Below are positions 9,754 through 20,555 of a DNA stretch of 47,547 bases, piece after piece. Every line of letters begins with the position of its first letter. Position 1 is the stretch's first letter. The notes beneath the pieces were generated by a model, which saw nothing but the letters and a program-made list of their open reading frames with translations, had not been told where the DNA came from and made no database searches. The DNA is from Chara braunii (lineage: Eukaryota; Streptophyta; Charophyceae; Charales; Characeae). Location of the stretch: assembly GCA_003427395.1 (NCBI GenBank), contig BFEA01000323.1, positions 623,253-670,799 on the forward strand, read 5' to 3'. The position numbers and the translations under genes are program-made.

Positions 9754-10366
9754 TCAATCCAAAAAGTATTGTCGAGCTTCCCACCGGGCTACAGCCCGTC
9801 GTTTGGAGCGGAAAGGCTTTGGCACGCTTCGCGTGTCCCGTTTTCGTATCAAGTCTCGTCGCCGTTCGTCGGTCAGTTCCGAGTCTGACATGGATGGTCT
9901 CAGTCGCGTGGCGCTTTCTTTGTGCTCGTCTTCACTCCGCACGCGGTAGTGGAAACCCCTAGATTCGTAGCGCTCAAAACGCTGGTATTTGGTGCATAGA
10001 GTGCGAGGCCAGTGGGGTTCTACTGCCGTCCACGGGATGACGATCAACTCGTTAAATGGCAATAATATCGAGTAAGGTGGGAAGTGCGTATTCGATAATG
10101 ACAAATCCAGCCTCTACGAACCCTGAACAGTGGTTGGCCGGAGGGAAGTAGTATCGCCCGCCGATCTGTGCGACAACTTCTCGTACGTCCCACTCGCATA
10201 CACGTGTCCTTTTCTCGTTATAGGGAAAAGGCCGTGTTGAGGCGGGAGATGCAGGAGATTGGCGCCCGATCGAAGGGTGTTTGTCAGTCCACATGTCAAT
10301 CAATTGCAAAAACCTCGGGACATCCTCATCAACAGAAAAAAAAATACTCACGCAACTCACAATCAA
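9754..10366 (-). pseudogene. Pre-gag ORF, unknown function
   Basis: Two overlapping minus-strand reading frames (10366-10052 and 10104-9754) look like one gene with a single frameshift near 10080. The first encodes REVVAQIGGRYYFPP and an ordinary mixed sequence. The second ends in an Arg-rich stretch after RLRPSMSDSELTDERRR. The relic at 15290-15760 encodes a matching segment in the same orientation (RLRRSMSDSEICETRRR, then RDTHCVP against RDTRSVP here), which supports coding use. The Arg-rich end could bind RNA, but that is inference. I do not recognise the family. Confidence 0.5.
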
Positions 10367-10987
10367 TCCCTTTCGACATCGTCTTGATCATGCATATAAA
10401 CGAGAGACCGATCCGCAACTCGGGTTTAGTGAGCCAACGCGACGTTGATCCCAGGCGCATTGTTTCTCCAGGCCGCCCCATTGATCGGTGACATATGTCG
10501 TGCAACATAAGGCAGATGGCATGCGCAGTGCATTCAAAACTACAGATCTAAACACTCTTGCATTATCGGACAAAATCCCGACGACCATCGTCTAATCAAC
10601 TCAAAAGAAAGTCATTCATTTCCATACATACATTCACTGTGGAAGGTGCGAAAATGAGACATGCATAGGAAAAGACGGGTTGCTTGAACAGTACGCACGC
10701 ATCCACCGTTCACAAGACAAAAGGATCAATTCCTCGTCATCTAGGGATTACTCGGGAAACTAATGGAAGAGTTCCGGAAGAAGTTCTTTCACGCTGAAGA
10801 GCACACAGATTCATTCAAAGGAGGGACAGACATCGAGACACATCATTATTCAAGGATAGAGGAGAGAGGGGAAGGTGAGGGAAGAGAGTCGAGATAGAAG
10901 ATTGTACAATCCAAAAGATGGAAGTTCGGCGTTGTCGCCGTGCACTCACTCCAGAAATAAGGGTCTGCAACAACAAAGGCGCATTCG
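10367..10987 (-). other. 5' leader of the Gypsy element
   Basis: This is the region between the 5' LTR and the pre-gag ORF. The minus strand just inside the LTR reads CGAATGCGCCTTTGTTG, and I find no match to TGGTATCAGAGC (tRNA-Met) there. Either the LTR extends further in than the alignment shows, or another primer is used. No ORF worth calling is present. Confidence 0.5.
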
Positions 10988-12211
10988 CCGTTAATTCCAA
11001 TATGGCCCCAGGCCAATCACTCACTCCACTCCAATCATCGATCCTCATACCCGCACTGACAATCCCGGCCGTCGCGTGCTAACTTCCACCACTGCGATCG
11101 TCACCCCGCTGTCGTAGACTCGACACGGGTCGCCCAGATCCCACAGTCCGTCGTGGCAATCAAGCGCGCAACCGGCCAGCCTATCGTCAGCCTGACAGGA
11201 CTTTTCGACTCGCATCAAAACACTCTGCCTAGCCACTGCTTCCCGAAAGCTGGCTCAGGAGTCGAGAATGTAAGAGAGCTTTGCGAACGCGCTTGTGGGT
11301 TTTATAGTTGCGACAAGGGAGATAGAAGGGGGAGAAGGGGACGGGAAAGTTGGGGTGTAAGAGGGGAAGCAGGAGGAAAAGACTTTGAGAGGAGTGTTCT
11401 GTGAATGCCATGTTGATCCCTCGGGACTCAAGGTTCAACCAATCAGGTTCGTCGCACAATACGAAAGTCCTATTGATCGGCGTACCTGATTGGCGAGCGG
11501 GAGTTATCGACGGATCAACCGGGTGTCGTGTGTTGGACTCAGAGGGTGAGGAGAGAAAAGGCGCGAGAAGTAGCGCAAGACGGGTCCAAGATTCAGATGA
11601 TCAAGAAAGGGAATTGGGCGCGCAAAAAGCGAAGCGGGGGAGAGAGAGAGAGAGGGAGAAACAGTTACGAGGAGAGAGAAAGAGGAGGGAGAACGGGGAG
11701 GGAGCGATGCGGGGGTCAGAGAGGAGAAAGCTTTTGCATGTGCAGCGCCGTCAACAAAAAGAAAGAAAAAGGCACCAAAACAGTTACAGCTTGCCTCTGT
11801 CCTAATTCAAAAATTGAAATCACCATATCCACGCGCGAAAAAGCGACGCGGGAAAAGAAGATCCTACGCCTATTTGTATTCGTGCAAAATTCCGAGAGTT
11901 TTCTCCAACGCGACCGAGAACATTCACACACAAAAAGGAGGCGTCGAAGTTCCGCTCTTCCCAGAATTCCCAACTGTCGGACCCAATTCCAAGTGCGCTC
12001 GCTAAGGCGCACGCAATTTCCTATGAATTTCCCGATTTGCAAGAAAAAGGAAAAGCAGCACCCGAGAATCGAAAAAGCTTCCGAAAGATGGAGGCCAAAA
12101 ATGCGGCATCCGAAATCAAGAAAACGAAACGGGGCTTTTTATGGGGTCGGTATGGTACAAGCAAAAGAAGGGTACGAAAGATAGCACGGGTTCGGGAAGT
12201 GGTTCGTCACA
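10988..12211 (-). repeat. 5' LTR of the Gypsy element
   Basis: It is the partner of 71-1294 without net gaps and differs by scattered substitutions, about 4% where counted. As the element reads on the minus strand, this is the copy that would drive transcription. Outside it, at 12212-12225, the sequence GAGTGGGGTGACA could be the diverged terminal part of the LTR. No 5-bp duplication matching the other side is evident. Confidence 0.92.
11300..11307 (-). promoter_or_regulatory. Likely TATA box of the 5' LTR promoter
   Basis: The minus strand reads CTATAAAA followed by CCCACAAG. Transcription would start about 30 bp downstream, near 11270, giving a U3 of about 0.9 kb and R-U5 of about 0.28 kb. 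The motif is conserved in both LTRs, and a comparable TATAAAT-type box lies at 17024-17032 in the related relic. Confidence 0.5.
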
Positions 12212-14029
12212 CGAGTGGGGTGACACTGGTTGAAATGCGTAGAGGTGTGGCCGCGTTGGGATGACGGAGTCACTTGAATCTGTTTCGACTTTGCGAAGGC
12301 TTCTTTATCAAGAGACTTGGGTCCTGTTGTCCTGGTGTGTTCTGCTCTATTTTCCATAAAGCGTGCATAATGGATTGTGATCATGGGTGTATCCTCCATC
12401 TCCATTCTCATGCTGAATGCTGTTTTGCCGAACAGTTCTTTCAATCAATTCAATCCAGCTTCTACAACAACAACCTGGGCTGGAAAAAAAAAAGAAGGAA
12501 GAAAAAAAAAAAAGAAAAAAAAAGAAAGAAAAGAACGAGGTGCACCAAACGCGATGCAAAAGGAGATGGGAGTCTCCTACGGAAAGGAGGTCCCACCTGG
12601 CTGTATGTTTCACTCTGGCCTGCAGATTACAAGGACCTATGACCTGAAACACAGCATCTTCTTAAATGGGACCTTGCCCCTGAAGATTTGCGAGGTGGGG
12701 GCATCAAATCCCTGGTATTTCTCATTGAGAATTTAAAGTGTATGAGAGCATACTGACACCAACTTGAAGGCGTTATATACTGAATCTGGCCATAACTGCA
12801 GTCAGAAACATGCAGGAAACTGAAAGTTCGAAAAGCACATGGTCACAGGATTAGCACGAAATTATGGTTTGAGCATACCACAGTGCAAACCAGATGGAGT
12901 AATAACGGTGATTCATAAATGCAATATCTCAGACCTGGATCCTACCGCCTGGCGCTCACAGATCCCTTCCGCCAGGAAACCTTTTTTCGTTCATTTTTTT
13001 GCAACGGCCTTTAGATATCATCATTGAATCTGGACAGGACGGCCTTTCAGACGTTTTTCATTGTCAGATATACAGGTAATTGAATTGGTTGGGCTTAAAT
13101 GAATTAGCCTAGGTTTACAACAACAACAAAAAAAAAAAGATATTATGATATTATTGTCATTGAACTAAGCGGCCCCGGTAATTCATAATTATGTCATTGC
13201 ATTAATCTTGGTCCATATGGATTCGAACTGGGGTCTGTATTTCAACAGCTCCTGGGTGTACCTAGTAAGCTAGGCCCGTTGGTGGAAACCTTTTTTTTTT
13301 TCCTTCCCCTGAAAGTCACAGACAATTATCATTGCAAAAAATTAATAAGAAAGAGGCCGGGGACCTCACAAATCAACCCGGAGTTACTGGAACCAGTCCC
13401 GTCCCGAACAGGTTGATATATACTGAAGACTAGGTCCATTGTCCCTTTCTAAAGTACTACTTCCCGAAGAAAAAAAAAAAGCTACTGGCCTGAAGCTCAA
13501 ATCCTCGAAGAGGAAAAAGTCTGATTCTCTAAGGAGAACAACTTCCGAGGCCTAAATCTGAGAACCAACAGGGTAACGATGACATGAGTATACCTGCTAA
13601 CGATACAGAAGAAGAAGCACGGTACTGCTACAAAATCCAAGTAAGCCAAATCTCACCATTACTAGAAGGAGAGAAAACCGAATCCGAGAGAATCACGAAA
13701 AAACGAATTTAAAGAAGAAAAAATATTAACCACTCCAATCCACTGCAACCGTTCCCTACTGGCATAAGCCAGAGCTAATTAAGAGAACAACCAGTCCCGA
13801 AAGGAGACATTCCCTCAATCGCAATCTTTCAGCAACCATGAGGGAAACTGAAACACGCCCCTGGATTTGGGGAGGACCAACTGTGCATTTTGTCCCCACG
13901 TTCTTAAAATCAAGAAATCAGAATGAATATATTCAATAGAATCACTCTCATATTATTACAATCATATTCTTCTTGAAATTAGAAGAAATGATGAAATAGA
14001 ATAAATGATGAAATTATGAAAAAATTCAA
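12212..14029. other. Intergenic DNA without a recognisable gene
   Basis: No convincing coding region is seen. Contents are an A/G-rich tract at 12484-12538, a possible tRNA-derived SINE (13117-13285) and AT-rich sequence with short A runs. The stretch 13330-13900 is A-rich and of a different texture from its surroundings, but I could not match it to organelle or RNA genes. Confidence 0.5.
13117..13285 (-). mobile_element. Possible tRNA-derived SINE
   Basis: On the minus strand TAGCTTACTAG (13262-13272) fits the polymerase III A box, and AGTTCGAATCC (13219-13229) fits the B box with one mismatch. They are about 33 bp apart, as in tRNAs. The T-arm and acceptor stems do not pair, so this is not a tRNA gene. 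The unit ends at a T run followed by TTG repeats (13118-13139 on the plus strand as CAACAACAACAAAA...), a tail type known from some plant SINEs. No target-site duplication was identified. Confidence 0.35.
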
Positions 14030-14690
14030 GCTAATATTTACGTTTGCCTCCAAATCCAAATCGTCTTCTCCAGTCGGCATTAATAGTATGCCTAATTTCG
14101 GCCTTCACCTTGTTGATAATAACCTTAAACGACCGATGGCAATCTCGGAACACAAGGTCATTACGATCAGACCAGAGAACTCCGAAAATGATACCTCTGA
14201 TGACTGCTAAGGGGGGGTGCTCGTATCACCCTCCCTAGCAGTAAGACTGGGTTTTCCAAAAAAAAAAAAAAAAAAAAAAAAAGTGCTACGTACCTCCAGC
14301 CATCAGATGCAGACAGTCCTGGCTGTGAAGTGCCAGACAAAGCCCAGCCCTCATTCCATGGGAAGATGTCTTTGGTGATCTGCTTCCAACGTTTCTCCCA
14401 CCAGTTCCATACCCGAAGGGAAATGGGGCAGGTGTGCCACAAAGGCCCACAAGTGACTTGTAGTTTCCCATGCCCAGTTACATCGCCCACAGGTGGTAAG
14501 TATCTCCATCCCCTTGGAATTCAGCCAGGCAGATGAGGCTGTAACCAGCAAGGACTGCAGCATTAAAATGCCGGCTTTTTTTTTAGAAGGCAGCCCCTTT
14601 AACTGTTTCCAGTGTGCAAGCAGGTCATTTTTTCTTTTTTTTTCTGTTTTTTCTTTTGAGAAACAAGGAGCAGGCACCGCTAGCACTCCC
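14030..14690 (-). pseudogene. LINE ORF2 C-terminal fragment
   Basis: Pieces in several frames give the zinc-finger region found after RT in plant L1-like elements: CGRCNWAWETTSHLW, then RVWNWWEKRWKQ and IFPWNE, and finally IIFGVLWSDRNDLVFRD with a basic helical end (IRHTINADWRRR). WNWWEKRWKQITKDIFPWNE matches IWKWWDAAWHYLTGQHFPWE of the LINE at 24-31 kb, so the two belong to related families. A run of 25 A (14258-14282) interrupts it. It is 5'-truncated, as is usual for LINEs. Confidence 0.7.
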
Positions 14691-14800
14691 GGGGAGGCTC
14701 CATCTATTGGTGGGAACCAGCACGTGCTGGAAAAGGGGTCCAGGGTCCCTAAACATTATGATCGTTTGACACCTGCTGGAAAGCGGGTCCAGCATCCCAG
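14668..14800. repeat. Dispersed repeat, copy 1
   Basis: From GAGCAGGCACCGCTAGCACT to about 14750 it matches 22462-22547. Within it, CTGGAAAAGGGGTCCAGGGT recurs as CTGGAAAGCGGGTCCAGCAT about 50 bp further on. Both dispersed copies follow a T-rich tract on the plus strand, so on the minus strand each unit ends in an A-rich tail, as a retroposed sequence would. Confidence 0.7.
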
Positions 14801-14923
14801 ATTACAACACGATAGTCTATATTGATTGATCGATATTCGATGGCAGCATTGATTGCCGTCCGTTAGGACGGGATTGACTACCCGACAGACCTCAGAAAAG
14901 GACACACAAGCGCATCACAGCAT

Positions 14924-15364
14924 CTACCCACTTGATGTAAGGTATCGACCAACTCCCACCATATGGAAAGCCCTAATGCGCAGAACCCCAAATGAGTAAA
15001 GAATCAGCACCCATCTCAGGTCTAGTCTAGTGAGTCCCTGCAGTACTATATCCACCGGCTGCATCTTGCTCTTCTGTCGGATGAACTCCACCCCTCGTTT
15101 GGTAGAGTAACAGTTCAGACCAATAACCTTACGAGTCTTCTGGTCAGTCCATCCTACAGAGCAGGGGTGTATTGCCATCTCTATGAGAGCTTTCCCTCTT
15201 GCCAGGAGCTTCAATTGTGGGTAGCTGACTGTAGTTGCGTCCTCTGTCTGAGCAACCCCGCCCTGGGCTTGCACCTCTGTTAGTACTTGAGTGGTACTGT
15301 GACGCCCAACCTCACGCCCAGCGCGACTTCCTGTTTCAGAGTGGGTGTGGGCCCAGAAGTGCAT
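14924..15364 (-). CDS. Unidentified 146-codon ORF
   Basis: An uninterrupted minus-strand frame with ordinary amino-acid composition, for example GKALIEMAIHPCSVGW, KRGVEFIRQKSKMQPVDIVL and LDLRWVLILYSFG. Its first 25 codons overlap sequence related to the Gypsy leader, so the real start may be further in. I recognise no domain. It may be a piece of a transposable element protein. Nothing nearby suggests a promoter or an intron. Confidence 0.3.
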   Translation of the reverse strand: MHFWAHTHSETGSRAGREVGRHSTTQVLTEVQAQGGVAQTEDATTVSYPQLKLLARGKALIEMAIHPCSVGWTDQKTRKVIGLNCYSTKRGVEFIRQKSKMQPVDIVLQGLTRLDLRWVLILYSFGVLRIRAFHMVGVGRYLTSSG

Positions 15365-15760
15365 AAGAGGGGTGTGCCAAGGATTTTAGGAAAGTGCGGG
15401 TGGAGTCCCAGGTCGGAACTGAGATCTCCGGTGTCAAGTTTCAAGGATAGGAGTGCAAGTGGTTTGGCGGACGAATAGACTTTCTGTTTTACCCTTCTCA
15501 TGACCGGGTTCGTACTTTGTGCACGGAGGGAACACAGTGGGTGTCTCTCTGTGCAAACACTTGTCGTCGTCGGGTCTCACAAATCTCGGAATCTGACATG
15601 GACCGCCTCAGCCGTCCCACACACACAGCTGATCGTTCTCGGTTTGGCAAGGATAGGCTGGAAGCCTTAGATTCGATCGACGAAAGAGTTGTTCATTTTC
15701 CCAGTATTCTCGCTACTCGGGGTCCGTCAGATAGTCGCGGTCAGTGACCGAGAGGGAACG
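15290..15760 (-). mobile_element. Gypsy relic 3: pre-gag/leader region
   Basis: The DNA shares blocks with 9530-9700 and 9865-9900 of the main element: CCAACCTCACGCCC, GGGGTGTGCCAAGGATTTT, and a TCTGACATGGA block. At protein level on the minus strand RLRRSMSDSE, then RRR and RDT, match the pre-gag ORF at 9754-10104. No LTR or gag is attached, so it is an isolated fragment in the same orientation. Confidence 0.65.
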
Positions 15761-16550
15761 TCCATATCTTGTGAGGAAGACTCAACTCCTTCATCCGGGC
15801 GTACAGGGTGCGAGTGGGTTGGAGACGGATCATGCAAACACGCGTACATGTGATGACTGTCGTTTTGGTGGTCATGCGTATACGTGTGTGCGCATGATCC
15901 ACTTTCCACAAAATTTGAGTCAATTCTCTACGAATACATCTAAATTATTCCTGCAACAAGACGATACTTGTAGACTTAGTTCGTATTAGACAATCGTTCG
16001 CTGCAACATACACCCACTTGTGAGCAGGAGGAAAAAAAGGAATAATATTCCCACGCATCAGATATCAACGCTGGACCATGCGTAAGGAAGATCCAACCCA
16101 TGCACAGAGTCGATCTCCGAACGGACTGCAAAACTACCCACTACGCATGCATTTACCTTGACCCGGGTTTATTCAGGGAGACCCCTTTTATAGACTTAGG
16201 ACAAAAATAGACAGTCGATCGACATTACATAGTACAATGATATACAAAAACATGGGCGTACGAAGGGACAGGATTCCATACATCTCTCCATGCATCAGCA
16301 AGACGCACATTCCATACACCTTACAATCCTTAACTCAGCGATCGACAACCATCCATGCTTTCAAGACTTCCTGCAATCAATCAATGTTGGCAATCGTCAT
16401 ACATTCTGGGCTGAAAAAGAAAGAAATGGGGGAGAAAAAGATAATTCATACATCAATCAACAGAAAGAAAATCTGAGAGTGCTGCAAACGGAGATAGTCA
16501 AAACTAAGACCAAAATTATACAGAGGATGCGAAGAGATAACACCATTTCA

Positions 16551-16552
<2 letters not shown>
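15761..16552. other. No gene seen
   Basis: Mixed-composition sequence with short ORFs only, none with a recognisable motif. Confidence 0.5.
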
Positions 16553-16615
<63 letters not shown>

Positions 16616-16670
16616 NNNNNNNNNNNNNNNNNNNNNNNNNNNNNNNNNNNNNNNNNNNNNNNNNNNNNNN

Positions 16671-16758
<88 letters not shown>
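16553..16758. repeat. (CT)n microsatellite with a 55-N gap
   Basis: A pure CT dinucleotide run on both sides of 55 unknown bases (16616-16670). The gap length may be an assembly estimate. Ser-Leu and Arg-Glu 'proteins' across it are artefacts. Confidence 0.95.
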
Positions 16759-16759
<1 letters not shown>

Positions 16760-16760
<1 letters not shown>

Positions 16761-17711
16761 CGATGTGGGCAGTCCGTCGCCTCGCACCTACCAACAACTC
16801 AAAGTTGTCATCTCGCTAAATTTCGAACATGCAAGTCAGGTTCGCCAGCATGCCACAGTCCTTCGCAGCCACACGTCAACCCCGCATAACCAGCACCAGC
16901 TCGTCGGATCGGCCAACTCCCTACTCACCATTCAGTCTCTGCTCGACAGTGCTCGTTAGTCGATCCTCTCGACCGCGCTAACTTCAAGTTTAGATTAGAG
17001 AGCGAATAGGTCCCGTTTGCGAAATTTATAAGTTTTAACATTCAGTATTTGCGTGAGATAATTCCTGATTATGCTGAAGCAGGAGGAAGAAAAAAGAAGG
17101 GAGTGCCTACGGGTGCATGTCTGGGCCACGGCGTGGGGGACTTAGCCACTCTCTACTCATCGATCCAGTCATGCAACTTCTCGGTCAATGAGATAGACGG
17201 AAAAGAGGCGCAGGGTTTAACACGAAAGGAAATCAAGAGGGAGAGGATTCCAGTTACATCCACGATCGCCAAGAAGGAGCAAGAAGAGATTACAGTTGCG
17301 ATTAAAATTTAGGCGCGGCGGAAACAGAGCGCAGGACAGTGCGCAGCAATGTGCGCGTGAGTAAGGAGCACTTTACGATGCCCCTAATTCCTAACGGACC
17401 TAACCCAATTTAAAGTTCTAATTCCCATATTCCACGTATTTCAAAAGTTCAAAAGGATTTCTCCCGCGCGATGATCGCGCCTAAGTTCCCATCTCACTTT
17501 TTGCAGAACAAGAAAGAAGCTGCGACAAAAGTTATTTTCTGCGCTCGCTAAGGAGCGCCCCAACTACCAACAACCATGCCAGTGGTACCAAACTCTTCCA
17601 AAAAACGATGTGGGCATTTATGCAATTGGGTTGGTCCCTCCCATTCAACCCCCGAAATACCACCACGCAGGAAGTCACGCGTTTCATAAAGTTGTTTGTC
17701 ACATATGTGAC
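16760..17711 (-). repeat. Probable 3' LTR of Gypsy relic 2
   Basis: Weak similarity to the main LTR: GCGCTCGCTAAGG is shared (17540 region and 1078 region), a minus-strand TATA-type box lies at 17024-17032, and the inner edge carries the same GTCACATATGTGAC palindrome (17698-17711) followed by similar internal sequence (TCCAA..TTATGC). The left edge is uncertain and touches the CT microsatellite. Confidence 0.5.
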
Positions 17712-17878
17712 GCCCAGAGGGCTCCAATCTTATGCAAGCTCCATGCCCTGCATACAAAGAAGGAGAGATGGAAGGGTAAAAGAAAGAAGAAGGAAAAGAC
17801 AAGGAAGAAGACGACCAGAGACAAGATCGTCGTCGATGCCCGATCCCTGTCCCACCATTACTACGGCACTTGCGATGA

Positions 17879-19223
17879 TCATTGCCCCTCCGGTGGCGCA
17901 GGTAATCTCAATACAGGTGGCGGGGGTGGCGGGTGAGATTGAGGAAGCGGCGGGATGAAAAGAGTCACCGACCGTACCCCGGTAGGGATAGTCGCGTACC
18001 GCACCAGCCGATGGACACGTGGAAAGCGTCGATTGCGATGCGGAAGGGAAACGAGATAGTCGGGATAGAGGGTACACAGGGTGCACAGGAGGTTTGTGCG
18101 GAATTGCTCATACTGCGCACAGGCGGGGATTGTCCCCATAATCAAGCCGTAGACTTTCATATTGTTGGGGTCTCGTCATTCTAGACTGAAGAGGAGGATA
18201 TGGAGGTAGAAGAAGGGAACGAGGGACTGGGTAGTCGAGTGGGGGAAGACTTCGCACACAAGACAAGTGGCATAGAAATGGTGAAATAGAGATAGAGGGA
18301 AGGGGTGCTAGGTGTTGGGGAAGGGCGAAAGCTCCAGGATCTGGCGGAAAGAGAGATAGTCAAGGGGACGGCGAGAGAACGACCAGGGACAATGCCCGAT
18401 CACCCGCATCTGTACGTAAGCGAAGATCGGGCGGAGGGAATGGGTGAGGGGCTTTGGGCTCTTCTACGGCTGCATTCTGCCCTTGTGGTTCCGCCATCGC
18501 GTTCTTCTTCCTCCTCCAACGGCTCCGGATCCTGCGAAGGATCGTCAGTCCTTTCCTACGATATGGGCCGTTTTCCTTTTGCACGCTCCTTCGCTTTTCT
18601 TTCTGCTTCCTCGCCCCTTTCCTCCTGTTCTTCCTCTTCCGAGGCCTCGCTTGACTCTGCACTCCGCTCTTCTTCGTCTTGCAATGCGTTCACTTCCCAG
18701 AAGAACAGATCAACGATGTCGTTTGGATCCAGGTACAGGAGCGACGACGGATAGTATCAGTTGGTCATCGCACTTGGAAAGGAGCGTCCACAACAACTGC
18801 GGCGTCAGTGTCCTCTCCAACGTAACCGGCTCTGGGCTCTTGTCGCTCTGGTTTAGGATGTCAAGGCCCGAGAGGCACCAGGAATTCCTCCGTGATCGGT
18901 CCGAAGTGATCGGTGCTCACCTCTCCAAACAGGATGCCCATCAGTTCCCCTTCCACGTCCGATCTCCACGCCTGCACGATCAACCACTCAATATCTCCGT
19001 CCAGATCGTCTGGATCGACCGGCTCGGACCACGTGACCTCGACGTTGAGCAGGCGGAAACTGAGTGCTACGAAGGTCTCCAACCACGCCGCCCACCTATC
19101 TTCTTCCAATTCTGGCACCGGGATCGCTTCAAACTTGAATGACAGATGCGGTCGGGTAGAAGACTGCCACAAGGTCGGGAAGTCTGACGGCAGCGTGAAC
19201 GTGGATAGCCGGTGCTGGTTCAT
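17879..19223 (-). pseudogene. Gypsy relic 2: extra 3' ORF
   Basis: This is the homologue of the unknown ORF downstream of integrase at 3393-1694. The frame 19223-18861 starts ATGAACC and encodes FPTLWQS, WLETFVALSF and IVQAWRSDVEGELMG. Further on, in shifted frames, come NQSDKSPEP (about 18840), a Glu-rich run (about 18690-18600), DPSQDPEP, VQMRVIG with SRRPLDYLSFRQI (about 18410-18340), and MGTIPAC with DYLVSLP and FIPPLP (18160-17879). The module order is identical to the main element. Identity looks well below that of the LTR pair, so this is a separate, older lineage. No pol genes remain beside it: Penelope-like sequence begins at about 19295. Confidence 0.65.
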
Positions 19224-19294
19224 CGAGTCTACTCGAAGGGGACCAGCTAAGCAGGATCACCTCCGGATCCGCCGGATGCAACCGGATCAGGTGG

Positions 19295-19925
19295 GTGTCA
19301 ATGTTGTCCGCAACGGCAGATACCATTTTTCGACAGACTGTGGGTATACCGATGGGGAAGTTTTCCAGTCCTGCCCTGGCATGTTTCCTTTGTGCCTTCA
19401 ATGCGTTTAGGTACCTTTCCAACTTGGGGGCTGATTGTAAGTTGTTTTCAGGTTTCAGACTGATTGATGATGTTTCTGTCTTTGTGATTTGCAAGAAAAC
19501 GGAAGCCGGTGCTTTGGTGAGGGGGAGGATGATGATTGAGGAATTTGCTGACTGTTATGATGATAATTTTCGTTTTGGAACGTATTAGCGAAGGATGTTC
19601 TTGGGATTATTTAGGTTGTGAAGTGAGAATCGTACAGGGGGGTGTTGGGATTATTTGTTGTCCAGTTATGAAGAATCAGAAGGAAGACCCTGGAAAGGAT
19701 TTTGTTTTTCAATGTGTACAAGATTATATTTCCTTCTCCAGTCGACAGCAGAAGATGGCTGTGATTGGTTCTTTTCTGCACACAGCCAGGAATTGTACTT
19801 CGATTGAAGGCATGGAGCTGCGTTTTCTCATTGCACTGAAGCACGAGTTATGGAGGAGGGGATATCCTGATCGTCTGTTTGAAAGAGCTCTGATCAGTTT
19901 TTCGCGTAAGTTCGGAGGGGTATGA
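19295..19925 (+). pseudogene. Penelope-like reverse transcriptase fragment 1
   Basis: The plus strand encodes RQTVGIPMGKFSSPALACF and then FRLIDDVSVFV, matching the GIPMG...P.LA and [FY]R.IDD catalytic motifs of Penelope-like and related eukaryotic RTs. After a frameshift near 19575 it continues with DYLGCEVRI and KMAVIGSFLHTARN, then LKHELWRRGYPDRLFERAL, the segment that follows the palm in this group. The fingers upstream and any GIY-YIG endonuclease are missing. It abuts the Gypsy relic in opposite orientation. Confidence 0.6.
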
Positions 19926-19998
19926 AGAGAGTGGTTTCCTTTTTTGATTGGATGGAAGGGGTTGAAAGATCGATCCGAACTTAGGATCAGATGATTGA

Positions 19999-20118
19999 GG
20001 TCTGTCAAGAGGGATTTTTGAATGGGGGTCTGTGTAGGAAGTCCTTTTGTGCTCTTGGGGTCTGTCAAGAGGGATTTTTGAATGGGGGTCTGTGTAGGAA
20101 GTTCTTTTGTGCCCTTTT
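19999..20118 (+). repeat. Two exact-period 60-bp tandem repeats
   Basis: Two copies with about three differences. Read on the plus strand they encode a 20-residue repeat (GVCQEGFLNGGLCRK...). They lie just after the Penelope-like fragment. The frame stays open to 20215, but the product is unknown and may be chance. Confidence 0.85.
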
Positions 20119-20555
20119 AACATTTCGGGTTTTTGCAACGCAACCCACTCAGTTATTGCGAAGGGTCCTCTTTGAGTTTTTTTTTGGGATTTCTTTTAAT
20201 GGGACCTTCCAGTAGGAACCTTTTGTTTTCGTTTTTGTTTGGCCCCCTTTTGGGACAACCAAATCAGTAGTTTTTTTCCTTTTGGATTCTTCTAGAAGTT
20301 TTTGGTGTCGCTAACCAAGCCTTTGAAACAGGCGTTTGTTTCGACTGAACAAAGCTTTTAAGAAGTCCACGAGTAATCATTCGACACAGACTTCCAGACC
20401 TCTGATGAGCGCGGTTTGGCGGCCGCGCGAAACCGGTCGGGTCAAATGCCAAGCGAGCAATCGCTACGAGCTTCATGTTCCTACTTTTCAGAAGAAGTTG
20501 CGTTCGGGTTTTCATGGACTTCGTTGTGTTCAGTCCTCAGGCTGACTATTCTGTC

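Larger units (their letters stand above)
71..12211 (-). mobile_element. Ty3/Gypsy LTR retrotransposon, nearly complete, decayed
   Basis: Two direct repeats of about 1.22 kb (71-1294 and 10988-12211, offset 10917 bp) enclose 9.7 kb. Read on the minus strand this holds gag, aspartic protease, reverse transcriptase, RNase H and integrase in Ty3/Gypsy order, with integrase after RNase H. The length of 12.1 kb is explained by an extra ORF before gag (about 10366-9754) and another after integrase (about 3393-1694). I see no chromodomain after the integrase GPY/F-like region. Coding is broken by at least eight in-frame stops and several frameshifts. By eye I count about 17 differences over the first 420 LTR positions (about 4%), so the insertion is not recent. 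The inner edges give no standard tRNA-Met primer-binding site and no clean polypurine tract, and target-site duplications could not be identified. Confidence 0.95.

Noticed and set aside
13195-13300. tRNA gene
   Set aside because: A and B boxes are present but the T-arm and acceptor stem do not pair.
16516-16889. Ser-Leu and Arg-Glu repeat proteins
   Set aside because: Pure translation of the CT microsatellite across an N gap.
18305-19142. Plus-strand ORFs of 149 and 232 codons
   Set aside because: Antisense shadows of the relic 2 ORF, which has the matching motifs.
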